From the NCBI GenBank assembly GCA_015680685.1, contig MNCI01009454.1:327336-391335 (forward strand): DNA of 64,000 nt, in the 5' to 3' direction. Positions 36,995-49,039 of the stretch are shown here, piece after piece; the first letter of the stretch is position 1; every line of letters begins with the position of its first letter. A program made the translations under genes and the position numbers. Under the pieces are notes generated by a model. The model ran no database searches and was not told where the DNA came from. It saw nothing but the letters and a program-made list of their open reading frames with translations. This stretch comes from Gnetum montanum. Taxonomy: Eukaryota > Streptophyta > Gnetopsida > Gnetales > Gnetaceae.

Positions 36995-37097
36995 GCGCTA
37001 TATATACTATTTTATAAGAGTGATATCGTACATCATATATCATAGATATGACATCGTAGGACCTTTGATATCGTAGCTACAATATCACTATGAAAAA
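36995..37097 (-). promoter_or_regulatory. Internal LTR-like promoter of element B
   Basis: On the minus strand GATATC-type words (37018-37095: CGATATCA, ACGATATC, ATGATATATGATG) are followed by TATAAAA (37010-37016) and TATATA (36999-37004). A leader whose 'GGGAGTTAGCAAAA' text parallels that of element D comes next. The words match those near the start of B's own LTRs, for example 'ATGTCAT..TATGATAT'. Promoter function is inferred. Confidence 0.45.
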
Positions 37098-37099
37098 TT

Positions 37100-38062
37100 T
37101 TAGTTTTTGCTTAGAGATTTCAAAGAAAAAAATGAGTCAAATGGAATGTTTGAAAGATATGAAGCATGTCTAGAGGGTTTTGGAGTAGATATGATACTTT
37201 CGTTGTGAAAAATAGTTATCTAAAGTTCATAAAGAAGGAATCTCAAGCTATGAAAACTTATTAAATGTTTTGGATGCATAAGAGATCAATAATGAAGTTT
37301 AATTGTTCGAAAGAATTATGAGATATTAAGGGAAGTCTTTATTGAATCATTCAGTGTTTTGGAAGGCACAAGATGATGTGAAATTACTTGGCAAGTATAA
37401 GATACAACAATTATACAAGTGGATCCTTCCCAAAGTAGGCTCTAGCCCTTAGTCCCATTGTATAACCATGCCTCAAAGTGTCCTTAGGCACTCAAGGAGT
37501 TGAACGTAGTGCATACTTGTCTAGCAAGAAACACATGTTAGTATCACTAGGTTGGGAAAATGAAACTATGCTATACAAAATCATAAGTTATGATTAAATG
37601 TACATTGAGATGAGATGGACTTAGAAGGGAATGCAGAAATTGAGAGATGAGGTATCCTACTATAGGCATAATGAATCCTTGTGTGTGATTAGTTCTTAAA
37701 GTAATCATTAGCCATTCTATCCAAGATTCAAACCAAGTCCAAACCACATTGTTTCACCTCTTAGATTCACAACATAATACTATCACCATTGCAAGGAGTA
37801 TCATCGCTTGGAGTTTTGTCTACGGGAGGAGTTTATTCATTGCACTTTCATTTTTTTGAAATTTCTGAGAAGCCACCTACTTTTAAGCATGGGTAACAAG
37901 TCTTTCTAGTGGGACCCATAAAAATTTATTCTGTGCATATATTTTATTTTTGGTTGTGTCAACCTTACCATAGGACTACCTTCACACATGGGTAACATGT
38001 CTTTCCAATGATATGATAAGGCAGCACTTATTATACTCTTACTCCCATTTTTCATTAGATCT
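37100..38062. other. Element B spacer between integrase and internal promoter
   Basis: No coding pattern is recognised. It continues on the far side of the solo LTR (38959-39500), again without genes. Confidence 0.3.
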
Positions 38063-38067
38063 ACAAG

Positions 38068-38953
38068 TGATGAGTGGCAAGGTACCCCTACACTCAACCA
38101 TACGAAACGAGCATCGCACGCGCAATCCAATCGAACTCCGTAGACAGACTAGTTGTGGCACCTAGACAGTTATCCTTAGGTCGTAGTTCGCTGTCTTCCC
38201 ACCTGGATCAATATTATATTTTTCACGTATGGTTTAGTCTAGATGAGGTGTATGATATGTTCCTAATTCTAACGCTACTCCTGAAGGCAGTGGAATGTAA
38301 GATTAACTAATTTAAGCTAGGAGGAAAAGAGTAAGAAAGTCTAATCTAGCCTAAGTGCGATGAGCAACCGATTCCTTGATCAACTGTACACATCTTGGAC
38401 CTCGTGCATGACTACCACTGGGATTACCAAGCACAGATCCTAGGTACGCCACTAGGCTACCAAGTAGTCACACTTAAATGCTCGAAAGTAACCGATTCCT
38501 TGACTAACCGTACACATCCTTAGATGCTCGTAATCAAGTTGTACTCACACCGCATTCTAGGAGTTTAAGGGTGAGAGAGAGAAAAAAGTAAATAACATTA
38601 AATAAATAAAAAAATAAATAAAAAATTGAATGCTGCAATGATGAAGTAATCTCGATCTTTATTGCCAGTCATGTCCGTGTCCAAGTATGTCACACTCGAA
38701 TAAGACACCGTACAATTACATTCACCACACTGCGGGCAGACACGGGAAAAATAATCTATCTCTGGAGTGGTCAAAATGCCAGAGCTTCGCTACTTCTATT
38801 CTATCTATGCCAAACAAGGGAGAGTCGCACCTTATTTATAGATATGGACGAACTGCGATATCGCGTACGCGATATCATAGGGAAGACACGATATCGCGTA
38901 CGCAATATCATGGGGGATGCGATATCGCGACCTATGCGAATCGCGTCTCATCA
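38068..38953 (-). mobile_element. Solo LTR, family A, inside element B
   Basis: An 886-bp LTR on the minus strand, with plus-strand ends TGATGAGT and TCTCATCA, is flanked by the exact duplication ACAAG (38063-38067 and 38954-38958). It carries a perfect 20-bp palindrome GATATCGCGTACGCGATATC at 38857-38876 and a near copy at 38891-38910. A minus-strand TATAAATAAG box at 38831-38840 follows. It is the best preserved family-A copy here. The 174-residue frame across it is not a gene. Confidence 0.9.
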
Positions 38954-39539
38954 ACAAGGATATTATTACAACCTAAAAAACATGATAGAACATATAGAAG
39001 TGATCCAAGGAATTCCAAAAATCCTCTTGATGTCACACCCTTCACATTCCCACATTGTTCTTCACTTTTCTATCTAGACATAATGATCACAAGTTTATTC
39101 TTATTTTTATTAGAAAAAGAATATCATTATGGCCATTGTAAGAGCCTCTTATTTTTGAAATGGATGGATGGATGTTGTGGTCTCACTATACAAATAATCA
39201 GTCCCTTTTGACTTGATAACATAGAAAAATCTTCACCTTATTAGACTACATCTTGCCTTATTCTTGGTGTGTTTTATTAACAATTCATAGACATATGTAC
39301 AAGTACAATGAAGAGAAATTATGAAAAATTGTAAAAGGTATTAAGAATGAAAAATATGAAAAGAATGATAAATCAACAAAGAATCATAAGAATGTCAGGA
39401 AAGTATGAAATTATTAGGAAATTGAAGAGTATAAAAGAATGGAAAAAATGTATCAAGAAAGTAGAAAAATAAAAAGAAAATGAAAATTTAAGAGAGTACC
39501 TATGTGTCTAGATAAACACCCCACAACTATTATCCAAAC

Positions 39540-40610
39540 TGGTCAATCAAAAAAGAGAATGAATAGAAGATAGTTGGAATGATTGGATAGATCCCTTAAG
39601 AACATTAGGATATTCATGATAGAGTTTAACCTCCTAGATGTTGACAAGGATGACCTTCTGTGAATTGTATGGGTGATAAATGTGTAGAGCACTTGAACGA
39701 TAAACTTCTTGGACAAAGTAAGATGCTTCCCAAAGCATTTAAAATTTGGATTTTTGAGGAACATGAATGGAATTATAATAAAGGACCCTATCTCCTCGTT
39801 GTATCAACACTCATATTATCCTTGCATCATGCCTTTGTTTGAAGTAATGCTTATGGACCTCATTGTGCATTAGTGCTACTAACCTATTTTCATCTAAGAG
39901 ATTTAGATTCATTAGACGTTCCTTTTGGGTGAGGCTCAAATCTAGATCAAGTTGACTAGTAGTAGCTAAAGTTTGAAGCTCTACCTAGATTGGAAGCATT
40001 GGTAACTTACCATAGATTGCTTGTATGGGGAATATCCTATGGGTAGTTTTTCCATGTTTTCCTATAAGCCCATAGAGCATCGTCAACTTAGTGCTCCAAT
40101 CTTTTCAAAATCTACTAACCATCCTAGATAATATTCTAGTAATCTCACAATTAGTAACTTCTGCTTGACCATTTGCTTGGGGGTGGTATGGTGTGGTTAA
40201 CTTATGTTTTACCCCAAGTTTTTGCATGAGCTTTTTGAAAGTGGAACTAGTAAAATGGATTCCATTATCTAATATGAGCATTCTTGGTACTCCAAATCTA
40301 TTCACCACATTCTATTGGAAAATTTTGGCAATTGTCTTGACTATACAATCTCTAACTATTGCTACCTCTTCCCACTTCGTGCAGTAATATATAGTCACAA
40401 TTATATACACTTTCTCATTCTACATCGATGATATGGATCCCATAAAATCTATTATACATATATCAATTAGCTCAAGAGGTTGTATCCAGTGTTGTGGTCC
40501 TTCATGTCTAGCCATTAGTCTCCCATCTTTCTAGCATCTCTCATAGGACTGTGTAAAATTGTGGGCATCTCTAAATAAGGTAGGATAAAAGTAGTCTACC
40601 ATCATTAGCT
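39540..40610 (-). pseudogene. Element B integrase remnant
   Basis: An open piece (40105-40308) reads 'NRFGVPRMLILDNGIHFTS' and then 'YHPQANGQAEVTNCEI'. This keeps the second Asp and the Glu of the DDE catalytic triad in their usual setting. Downstream, the C-terminal domain block 'KCFGKHLTLSKKFIV' is near 39740. Stops separate the pieces. Confidence 0.75.
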
Positions 40611-40949
40611 TGAGTTCTATTCTACACCCAACATGGTGGCCACCACATGGACCTTCATGGGCATCTTGTAAGATTCATTATTGATCATGTTCTGGCACAC
40701 ATCATTGAACTAACCCATCTACACAGATCCTGTATAGATTTTTGTTGATATCCATGTATCTTTTTACTTTGTGAAGGGATTTCTCTCTTTTCTTCTTGTT
40801 TCAATTAGTAGGAAGCTCTTGTGTTGTCAAATAAGTCATATATTCATCTGTTCATGGCTTTCCTATTAAGTCTATAGCCATCACTATCTTTGTAAATAGA
40901 TTCTCATCAAGGAATTAGTTAGATACTAGTTCTATATAATCTTGTAAAT

Positions 40950-42240
40950 CCCATCTTAACCTTGACAAATGATTAGCTACAACAATTTTCATGCCCTTTT
41001 TGTTAATCATCATAATGTCGAATTCTTACAAAATCACGAACCATTTGATCACTCTAGGATTAATTGTTGGCATGTTCATGATAAAACATATGACACTATG
41101 ATTGATATGGACATAAATTTGATAATTGAGCACATAATTTTGAAACTTTTCAAGTGCATACACCATAGCCATGAGCTCCTTTTCCACTATGATGTAGTTT
41201 AGTTGTGCCCTGGTGATGCTTCTGCTAGCATAGTGTATATAGTAGGATCTCTTTTGATCATCTAACTACATCAATACTACACAAAGCACATATTTGGAAG
41301 CATCTGTCATAATATAAAAAGGCCTAGACTAATCCAAAGATTAAAGGATTAGTGTATTGATCAATTTCTATTTTAGAGATTTGAATGCCTTTTCACAAGA
41401 CTTTTTCCATTCAAAGGATGCATCCTTCTTTGTAACTTCTACTAATGGTTTTGCAATCTTAGAGAAATTATTTATGAACCTTCGATAGTATGTTGTATGG
41501 ACTAAAAATGATTTGACATCCTTCACTATCTGTGGCCTTTGAGTGATGTTTTGTATGACTCTTATCTTCCCAGGGTCTACTTCTATTCCTTTTTGAGAGA
41601 CTTTATGTCCCAATATGATCCCATATTAGACCATGAGATGGCTTTTCTGCCAATTAAGCTTGAGATTTGTTTCTACACATCTTTTGAATACCTACTCTAA
41701 GTAGTCCAGTACTTGCTTAAAATCTATCCCATAGGTCAAAAAATCATCCATAAACACTTCAATGCCATTTTCAATTTGGTTTTGAAAAATACTAAGCACC
41801 AATCTCTAGAATGTAATAGGTGCATTGCAAAGACCAAATGGCATCTATGTGTAGGCAAACATTCCCCATCAACTAGTGAAGGTTGTTTTCTCCTAGTCCT
41901 CAAATGCAATGCGGATCTAGTTGTATTCATTGTATCTATCTAGAAAATAGTAATACTAGTGTCCTATGATAGCATCCAAGACCTAATCAACAAAAGGTAA
42001 AGGAAAGTGATCCTTGAATGTGGTAGCATTCAACAATCAGAAATCAATGCACACTTGCCACTTGTCCTCCTTCTTTGGAACAATTAATAAAGGATTGACA
42101 CATTCACTGTCTACGATCGAATAGATGAATCCTACCTTTAGTAATTTGTCCAGCTCCTACTTGACTACTTCTTTCAATTTGGAATTGAGCCTTTTTAAGG
42201 TTGGCATCATGGTTTGACTGTGGGATTAGTTAATATCCAA
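40950..42240 (-). pseudogene. Element B reverse transcriptase and RNase H remnant
   Basis: The open frame at 41368-41613 begins 'MGHKVSQKGIEVDPGKIRVI' and continues 'YYRRFINNFSKIAKPL'. This is the connection segment after the reverse-transcriptase palm and is very like Athila-lineage pol. The preceding catalytic block reads F-M-D-D-F near 41750, with the Asp pair kept. RNase H text occupies about 40950-41330. Confidence 0.75.
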
Positions 42241-42779
42241 TGTTAACAAATTCTTGGATCAATTCTTGTGATCTCATTATAAGACCATGTAAATGTTTTG
42301 GGTCACTTGTTGACAACTTCCAATAACTTCTTCTGATCTTTGTTCAAGTTGGAATTTATTATTACCGACTTCTTGTTGTTTAGGAAAGCATATTCTAGTG
42401 CTACCAATAGGGCTTTTAGTTCTAACAGTTTTGGCTCTATAGTGTCTGGGATCTCTAAGTATTCCCAATATGTTTCTTCTTCCCAACTCATACATGCATA
42501 GAAGTGCCTTTTCCTTAACTATTCCAACTTGTCAGTCTCTTCTACATAGGCCCTAATAATCTAATTTGCTGATTCCATGTGTTTATTAGATTTAGCATCT
42601 GCATTTTTAACTAGCCATTGGGTGCCTTCCTATTGAGTGGTTGCCACATACAAACATTTCTGCACACATATTTCCTCTATATAATTCTTGCATGCTTTGG
42701 TATTTTTTTGTTGAATTATCCATATCCTTTGCATGTAGTTGCATCCATTATTGTTGTATGCGATACATGGAACCCTACA

Positions 42780-43260
42780 TCTCTAGATGATACCAACTTC
42801 ATCTTCCTTGGAGATTTCCACGGAAAAATCTCAAATATCGAGCTTAGCATCAACAATCCTAAGCCAAGCCCTTCCCATTATGATCGGGAACTCTTCCTTG
42901 CCTTTTACCTACATGGATAACCAGAAAATCAAGAGGGTAAGACTAGCCACTGATGGTAGTGATCACATCATCCACTTGTCCTAGTCAAACTATGATCGAC
43001 TAGCCCACAAGCTCTAACTAGATATTTCTTTTCTTCAATGGTAGTAGATTCTAGGCCTGATGCATGTCTTGCAATATCAAGTTTACTTCTAATCTAAAAT
43101 CAAGTAGAGCCTTGCATGGTTTGTTCCCTTCTACTTGTAGGTACACCAAGGGACTTCCTAGATCTGTTCATTTTTGTGAAAGTGCTCCTACCTTAATCTA
43201 GTGAGTGATGGTTTGTGTCAACATCACAATAGTGATGTTTACATTGGTTGATGATGATGG
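42780..43260 (-). pseudogene. Element B protease remnant
   Basis: Minus-strand translation gives 'NKPCKALLDFRLEVNLIL' (retropepsin-like Leu-Leu-Asp), then 'YPLDFLVIHV' and 'FPIMIGRAWLRIVDAKLDI'. It parallels element D protease block for block. Linker sequence with open pieces at 42277-42495 connects it to the reverse transcriptase. Confidence 0.6.
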
Positions 43261-43389
43261 AAGCTTGTAACTTCTAGGAGAACTAGATGTGGATGAAGTA
43301 GGAGTAGATGTAATCCCCATCCTTCAAACCTTCTCTAGACTCATTTAGAAGAATGGTCATTTCCTAGATTTTGGTTTGTGTATGATCAC

Positions 43390-45754
43390 ATCCTCTTGCA
43401 TGTTAATTGCCCTAGTTGTACTTTTCTACCACTATTGAGATGGTAGTTCCACTTGCATTATAGGAGATGGCATTAGAATTAGGATGTTGATTTGAGGAAC
43501 CAGTTGGTTGAGGATGCATGTATGAGTTTGAATCTGTACTTGGTGGTGTCAATCTATGGTATTCAACTGGATAATATTGTGGAGCTTGAACAACTGCATT
43601 TCCTAGAGAAATTTGACATTGCACATAGTATCCACATGGATCTGGTTGCCGATATGGGTACTATTGGCATAGTGGTGGCATGGCCCATAATTGGGGTTAT
43701 TACCACTTCTAATGGTATTGCTTCTATGGCTGTGGATAGGCTCCACTAAGATAGTATGTTGGTTGGAAGGTTTGCTTACAGTTACCTTGAGGGTAAGGTA
43801 ATCATTTAGTCATCTATTTTTTGATAAAATTGAGGTTAAAGTGCATATACCCCCATTTCTTGTAAGTGTGCCATTATAGGACAACGTCCTTTGGAATGTT
43901 CAAATTGGCATACGACACATCCTTCCTCATCTTCAGAGCTTGTTTCTAAACATTCAGCCACTAAGGCCACTTTTCCATTTCATCCAAAATCTCTTTTCTT
44001 CTTCTTATCCTTACCTTTACCGAAGGCTTGCTCAGTTCATTTCTCCATAATCTTTAAGGCTATTGCAAACTTCTCATCAATTGAATCCCACATCTTCTCC
44101 ACCTTAGCTACTATACCAATGACAAATTTCTGAATGGGTAGAGGCTTCTTCTGAATCACATAGTCCAAGGTCTATTCTTCTTGTGGATCACAAATTCTTA
44201 CAACCCTTTCTCTAATGGATGAATCTTTATTATATTCTTTTACTGATTCTCTTTTCCTTAATTCATCCTCTTCCTTGGCCACTTGATCAATCAACCTTTG
44301 TATCCAATGGACAAACATTCTAGATAATCGACCTTAGGCATAAACCCCAAGGGTCTCTCTAGTCTTATTTTGAAACCCATCAACAATGTGCCTCAGTTGC
44401 TCCCATTGAGAAAATCCATGGCTTGGGCACTTATGTAACAGTGAATAATATTGGTCCATTACTACATCAAGGGATTCATGGGTCCCTTGTTTCCATCCTT
44501 GGATCTATTTTTGTAGATTGAACACCCAAGAATAAGTATGATATTTTCATTGAAAAGTTCTAGCATGGTACTCCATCTCCTAATTGAGTCTAGTTCAGGT
44601 GATCTGTACCAGCTTTCAACTTCTTTCACAAGTGTCCTTGGGAACAATTTTAGTTTCTACCAATCACTTTCTATGTTTTGTAGAGCACAAGCATCATGGA
44701 ATGCTTGAAGGTGGTGTTGAGAATTAGCATTGTAACCACCTTCGAATCTATGCATGTTATTCATGTCTAGCCGCTTGATGTGGCTATCCCTAACATGCCT
44801 AGTTAGTATATAGATAGCTTCCTAGATATTAATCATACTATGGGTTGCTAATAGGGCTTCATCATTGTGATTAGGTTCATTAGCTCTATTGTAGCAATGC
44901 CCCCTTTAGTGCTCATACCTCTCTCGATCCTCTCTTTGATTCCTATGCCTTGGTTCATGGTCTTCATCTTCCTCATCAGAGTATCTCAAGCGATGGTCAT
45001 AACAAACATGAGTTCTTTGTTCTTCCCTATCATGGTCTCAGTACCTCTATCTCCTCTTGTCATAGTCCACCAACGATCATGAGGATGAACATGGGATTGT
45101 AGAAGAACAATGTTAGCATGTCCTCCCTTAATGACTCTAGTGTTTCTCCTTGTGAGATTCAGCATAAACTCTTGGCCTTGAGTTCTGCCTATACTTGGAG
45201 TCTGTTACCTCCCTTCTAGGTGTCTCTACTAGGGCAAAATGTAATTAAACTTTGATAGGTTCTTCAAGTTAGATGATAGGCATTTGAGAAGGATCCTCAT
45301 GATTTTGATGGAGTTTTTTTGCAATAAATGTGTCACCATCAAGTTCTTCTAGGACAACTAGAGTATTCACCTACTTCCCCTTGTTTTGTACATGCTTAAT
45401 TTCCATGGTAGCATCTTTATTCATTAGTACCTCTATGGGCTAGTAGGGTCTTTTCATGTGCTTAGTCACATGGTACCCTTCCTATACCTAGTTCAGATTC
45501 ATTTCCCTTAAGGTAGTTTGAAGCACATTAAATGCAGCTGACTCTAGAGGTAGGACTATGTTGTCCAATATGTCTCTTCATATCATTTTCCTATCTTGAT
45601 GAAAGATGAAAGTAAAATCTGGATAGTAAGGATCAGTGTGAGCATATGTGATTCTCGTTTGCATGGGCATCCCCTAATCTTATTCATCACTAGTTCTGTC
45701 ATTGTCTTTTTGTATTTCTTTAGTAGGTGGTGATTTTTCTTTAGGTGAAGCCAT
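43390..45754 (-). pseudogene. Element B gag remnant
   Basis: Starts 'MASPKEKSPPTKE' at 45754. It continues through an Arg/Asp/Glu-rich charged region (44930-45200) and the core piece 'FPRTLVKEVESWYRSPELDS' (44462-44647). A zinc knuckle 'CVVCQFEHSKGRC' near 43900 follows (C-x2-C-x3-H-x4-C). It ends in a Tyr/Pro/Gln/Asn-rich tail (43412-43624). Several stops and shifts inactivate it. Confidence 0.7.
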
Positions 45755-45878
45755 GTTGAAACTATGACGCTTGTTAAGTTTTTTTATGTACAAGTTTATT
45801 TAAGGATTATAAGTTTTAACTTTGAACTCTTGATACAACGAACTTTGTGAAATCAATTACTTAGCACACATTGACTAT

Positions 45879-45896
45879 CCCCAGCAATGATGTCAA
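45879..45896 (-). other. Primer-binding site of element B (Asp-tRNA type, decayed)
   Basis: Directly inside the 5' LTR the minus strand reads TTGACATCATTGCTGGGG. It agrees at most positions with TTGGCGCCGTTGCCGGGG, the site common in Athila and related plant elements. Confidence 0.6.
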
Positions 45897-46765
45897 TGAT
45901 GAGCGGTGGAGCAATCCAACACCCAACCATACAAGTCACAAGTGTTCATGCGTTAGCCAATCATAATCTGCAGATAGGTAATGTTGGTATGCTAGTAATT
46001 GAGTTGAAGTTTGAGACCGTTGTCTTCCCACTTTGAGTAAGTGAAAGCGAAGAATATGGTTTAACTTACAATGAGGCATATGATAACTTATGTTGTTAAG
46101 CCCATTTTACTCCTAGCTACAAATGTAATGAAGGTGAAATTTAATCTAACTCTAAGTAATTGCAAGTAAATCTACTCTAGCCTAAGACAATGAATATCCA
46201 GTCCTAATTTTTCGTACACACCTTGAACTTCATGCAACCATTACTGGCTACCAAGTGCTATGCTACTAGGTGTACCAAGCAATAGCTTACCAAACGATTA
46301 CACTTAAGTGCTCAAGTCATACTCATTCTGCTTACTATTCATAGCAAAAGTAAAACACTTGAAAAAGTAGAACATTAAACTAGGAAAATAGTAAAGACTA
46401 TGTTAAGTGAACAAAAAGTAAACTAAGGGAATAATAATGATGTAAAGTAATCTCAATCTTTATTTCTGTCACAAACTATGTCCAAGTACAATCTTTTTGA
46501 ACAAAGACTTCATTTAATCACTAGACATCACACTGCCAGCATTCACTTTTATCATTAACAATATGGAAAAAATGCAAGGGTTTCTATAAGGTGTGAAATG
46601 AAAAGTTAGTGGATCATGCACCCAAATGTTGTATTCATAGAGCTACACACATCTTGAGATATTGTATCAACGATGACATAGCATGGACTATGATATTGTA
46701 TAAACAACATCATTGATGCGATATTGATGTTATAATATTGTTAAGCTTTAAAATTTACTTCATCA
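45897..46765 (-). repeat. Element B 5' LTR
   Basis: Plus-strand ends are TGATGAGCGG and ACTTCATCA. It pairs with the split LTR at 31670-33419. GATATT/GATATC-type words lie near its minus-strand start at 46640-46735. Its R-U5 text (cccaaccata, gttgtcttccca, caagtacaatc) shows kinship with LTR families A and D. Confidence 0.8.
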
Positions 46766-47039
46766 GCGATCAAAGAAAGAGGAAGGGTTTGTGTATTAGG
46801 AGGTACCCCGAAAAGAAGTCCTTGCCTTCTTTGTGTTGCTGCAAGAATAATTGGGTAGGGAACCTCTTGCCTTTTGAAGCCCCATAATGTGCTTTCATTT
46901 TCCAATCCTTCCTCTATTGGACATCTATGGTGAAACACCACTAATTTCATCCTAACACTATGAAACGAGAACAACCCAAAGCCTTTTTAGCTTTTGGAAG
47001 GCAAAAATTTGACTAAGGCATGGAACTCACGCCCAGCTT

Positions 47040-47660
47040 ATCAAGCCAGCTTGCTCACGCCAGCTTGCTCTCAGCGTGAGTAACTCCAATGACTTCAAGA
47101 TCAAGTCAAATATGGTCCAATCTGAGGGTGCAAGTCATCTTCACTGTTTCCCACTATTGTCCATTTCAAGTTTTAGCATTCAAGAGTTCATATTTCAGGT
47201 CAAACTGTACAAATTTTCTCACTCAGGCTATGGTCACGCTGGCAGCGTGAGTACAACGTGAGCAACTCTAAGAGCTTCAAAACTAAGTCGACATGATCTG
47301 ACTTCCAAGGTGCAAGTCATCCTCAGGGTTCATTTGTGACAACTTCAAGTTCTAGCCTCCAAAATTCTAGATTTCAGGTTTAAAATTACAAGTTTTTGTA
47401 GCTCACGCTATGGTCACGCTGAGCTCACGCTGGCAGCGTGAGTCCAACGTGAGCTACCAAAATTGGTTTAAAAAAAGACATATCCAAGCTCAATTTTTGA
47501 CTTACAAGTCACCCTCAAGGTCAACCATAGTCAGGCAATTATTATACTTAAGAAACAAGCTTCAAAAATCAAAATTTGGTGTGAAATATGTCTTGTTTTA
47601 GCTCACTCATGCTGAGGTCACGCTGACAGCGTGAGCACTGATCACGCCTAGTCAAAAGCA
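47040..47660 (+). repeat. Degenerate tandem repeat with perfect CACGCTG-N-CAGCGTG palindromes
   Basis: About four units of 180-190 bp; the phrase 'aagtca(t/c)c' recurs at about 47131, 47313 and 47505. Each of the last three unit starts holds a perfect palindrome with a 1-base centre: 47234-47250, 47424-47442 and 47618-47634. The array lies upstream of a TATAAATA box at 48101-48108. Confidence 0.7.
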
Positions 47661-48100
47661 TGTCAAACACATGCTGAGGACACGCCAAGACAAAATCAAC
47701 TCACGCTGGAAGCTCTAGTGAAACAGAGATGCCTCAAATAGCCACAAAACCACCCAAATCGACATCCTACAGTAGTCAATTCAGGGAATGAGAAGTTTCA
47801 AGCAAGCCGAAGTCAATCTCTCTTGTTGTAAATTATTATTTTCATTGTAAATTTTCATCATCTGTGAGCTTGTCAAGCTCTTACACTACAAATTGTATCT
47901 ACTTCCATGGGCATAAGCTAGCTTGCGTAAGCCAACACACGTTGTAAGATATAGTGCATCCGGTCAAGAACGTAGCCCACGTACGCATGCCTAATTGACA
48001 CGTGGTTGTCCATCTAACACCTTTCATATGATCCATTTTCCTCTCATTTCTCAGCCATTGATCCATCTATGAGGTCCGTACCCGAGCCTAGCCAAACCTT

Positions 48101-48108
48101 ATAAATAC
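48101..48108 (+). promoter_or_regulatory. TATA box of element E
   Basis: TATAAATA in a GC-richer context, about 190 bases upstream of the 343-bp repeated segment and downstream of the palindromic array. This is consistent with the U3 to R transition of an LTR. Confidence 0.5.
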
Positions 48109-48300
48109 CCCATCCATCCACATAAACGGGGTTGGCAATTTTGAAGGTTGACGACTTAGGAAACATTGACTAGAAACTTTTGGACGCTCGGGCACACTTG
48201 ACTCCTAGCATCCAAGCACCTGCAAGCACATCGCCCCAGGGCTTAGCGCTTGACTTGCCATCCACACACGCAGCTACTCTTTGACCGGTGCACATTCATT

Positions 48301-48643
48301 CTAAGTAATACAATACAATTCATTTTTCATTCCATTATATTGTTTACTTTTTTTTAAATTCAGTTTACATTTTGTTTACAATATCAGTTCTATATACGCT
48401 CTGTTTGCATTTTGTGCATCACTATTTACATTTTGTGCATCAGTTACGATAACCCCAACACAAGCTATAGTTTACATTCAGGGAAGTCCTTGGTTGATTT
48501 GCATGCAGACCATCCAAGGCACTCTACCTTCGTTTTATTTTCTAGCTTGCCCTCACGTGAAGGCAGGGTCAGTTGTGTCTATCCAACAATCTTTCGACGT
48601 TTGTTTTTCCCTTCCAGCCTTACACTGATGATTTTGGTCAGCA
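48301..48643 (+). repeat. Element E direct repeat, 5' copy (R-U5-like)
   Basis: Aligns base for base with 52981-53323 at constant offset 4680, from 'ctaagtaatacaatacaatt' to 'ggtcagca', with scattered substitutions only. It ends in CA, as LTRs do. Confidence 0.85.
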
Positions 48644-48835
48644 TAGTAAATTGGGGCTAGAAGAAGGGCCTAAACTCATTTATCATCTCTCAAAACGCTG
48701 ATCACGCTACCTGTTCAAACACTGCACAAACCAAGTACTAAAACTAAAGCCCAACTTGTCAAGCTAGCTTACACATGCTTAGCTTAACCTACTCATGCTA
48801 ACCCAGTTACTCATGCCAACTTGACAAGCCAAACT

Positions 48836-49039
48836 AGTTTACTCATGCTATCAGCTTACTCAAGCTTTTAGCTTACTCACGCTGTCAGCTTACTCACGCT
48901 ATCAACTTACTCATGTTGTCAACCTACTCACGCTATCAGCTTGCTCACGTTGTCAGCTTACTCACACTGTCAGCCTACTCACACTATCAGCTTTCTCATG
49001 GTGTCAACCTACTCACACTATCAGCTTGCTCACGCTCAA
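48836..49039 (+). repeat. 17-bp minisatellite, 12 units
   Basis: Twelve consecutive 17-base units of the form AGCTTACTCACGCTATC with a few substitutions each and no length change. The CTCACGCT core is the same word found in the palindromic array at 47040-47660, although the two arrays are separated by the LTR body. Confidence 0.9.

Larger units (their letters stand above)
31670..46765 (-). mobile_element. Element B: Athila-like Ty3/gypsy element inserted in D gag
   Basis: LTRs at 31670-33419 (interrupted by a solo LTR) and 45897-46765 share long blocks, for example 'ggcatatgataact', 'gttgttaagcccattttact' and 'gtgaacaaaaagtaaacta'. A primer-binding site adjoins the right LTR and a purine tract adjoins the left one, so it reads right to left. 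Gag, protease, reverse transcriptase, RNase H, integrase and an extra post-integrase ORF follow. The presumed target duplication is imperfect (CCCAT left, GCGAT right), so the relation to E is uncertain. Confidence 0.8.

Noticed and set aside
38687-39211. 174-residue plus-strand frame
   Set aside because: It runs across a solo LTR, its target duplication and flanking spacer; no protein features.
48836-49039. CRISPR-like array
   Set aside because: Contiguous 17-bp units without spacers in plant DNA; a minisatellite.
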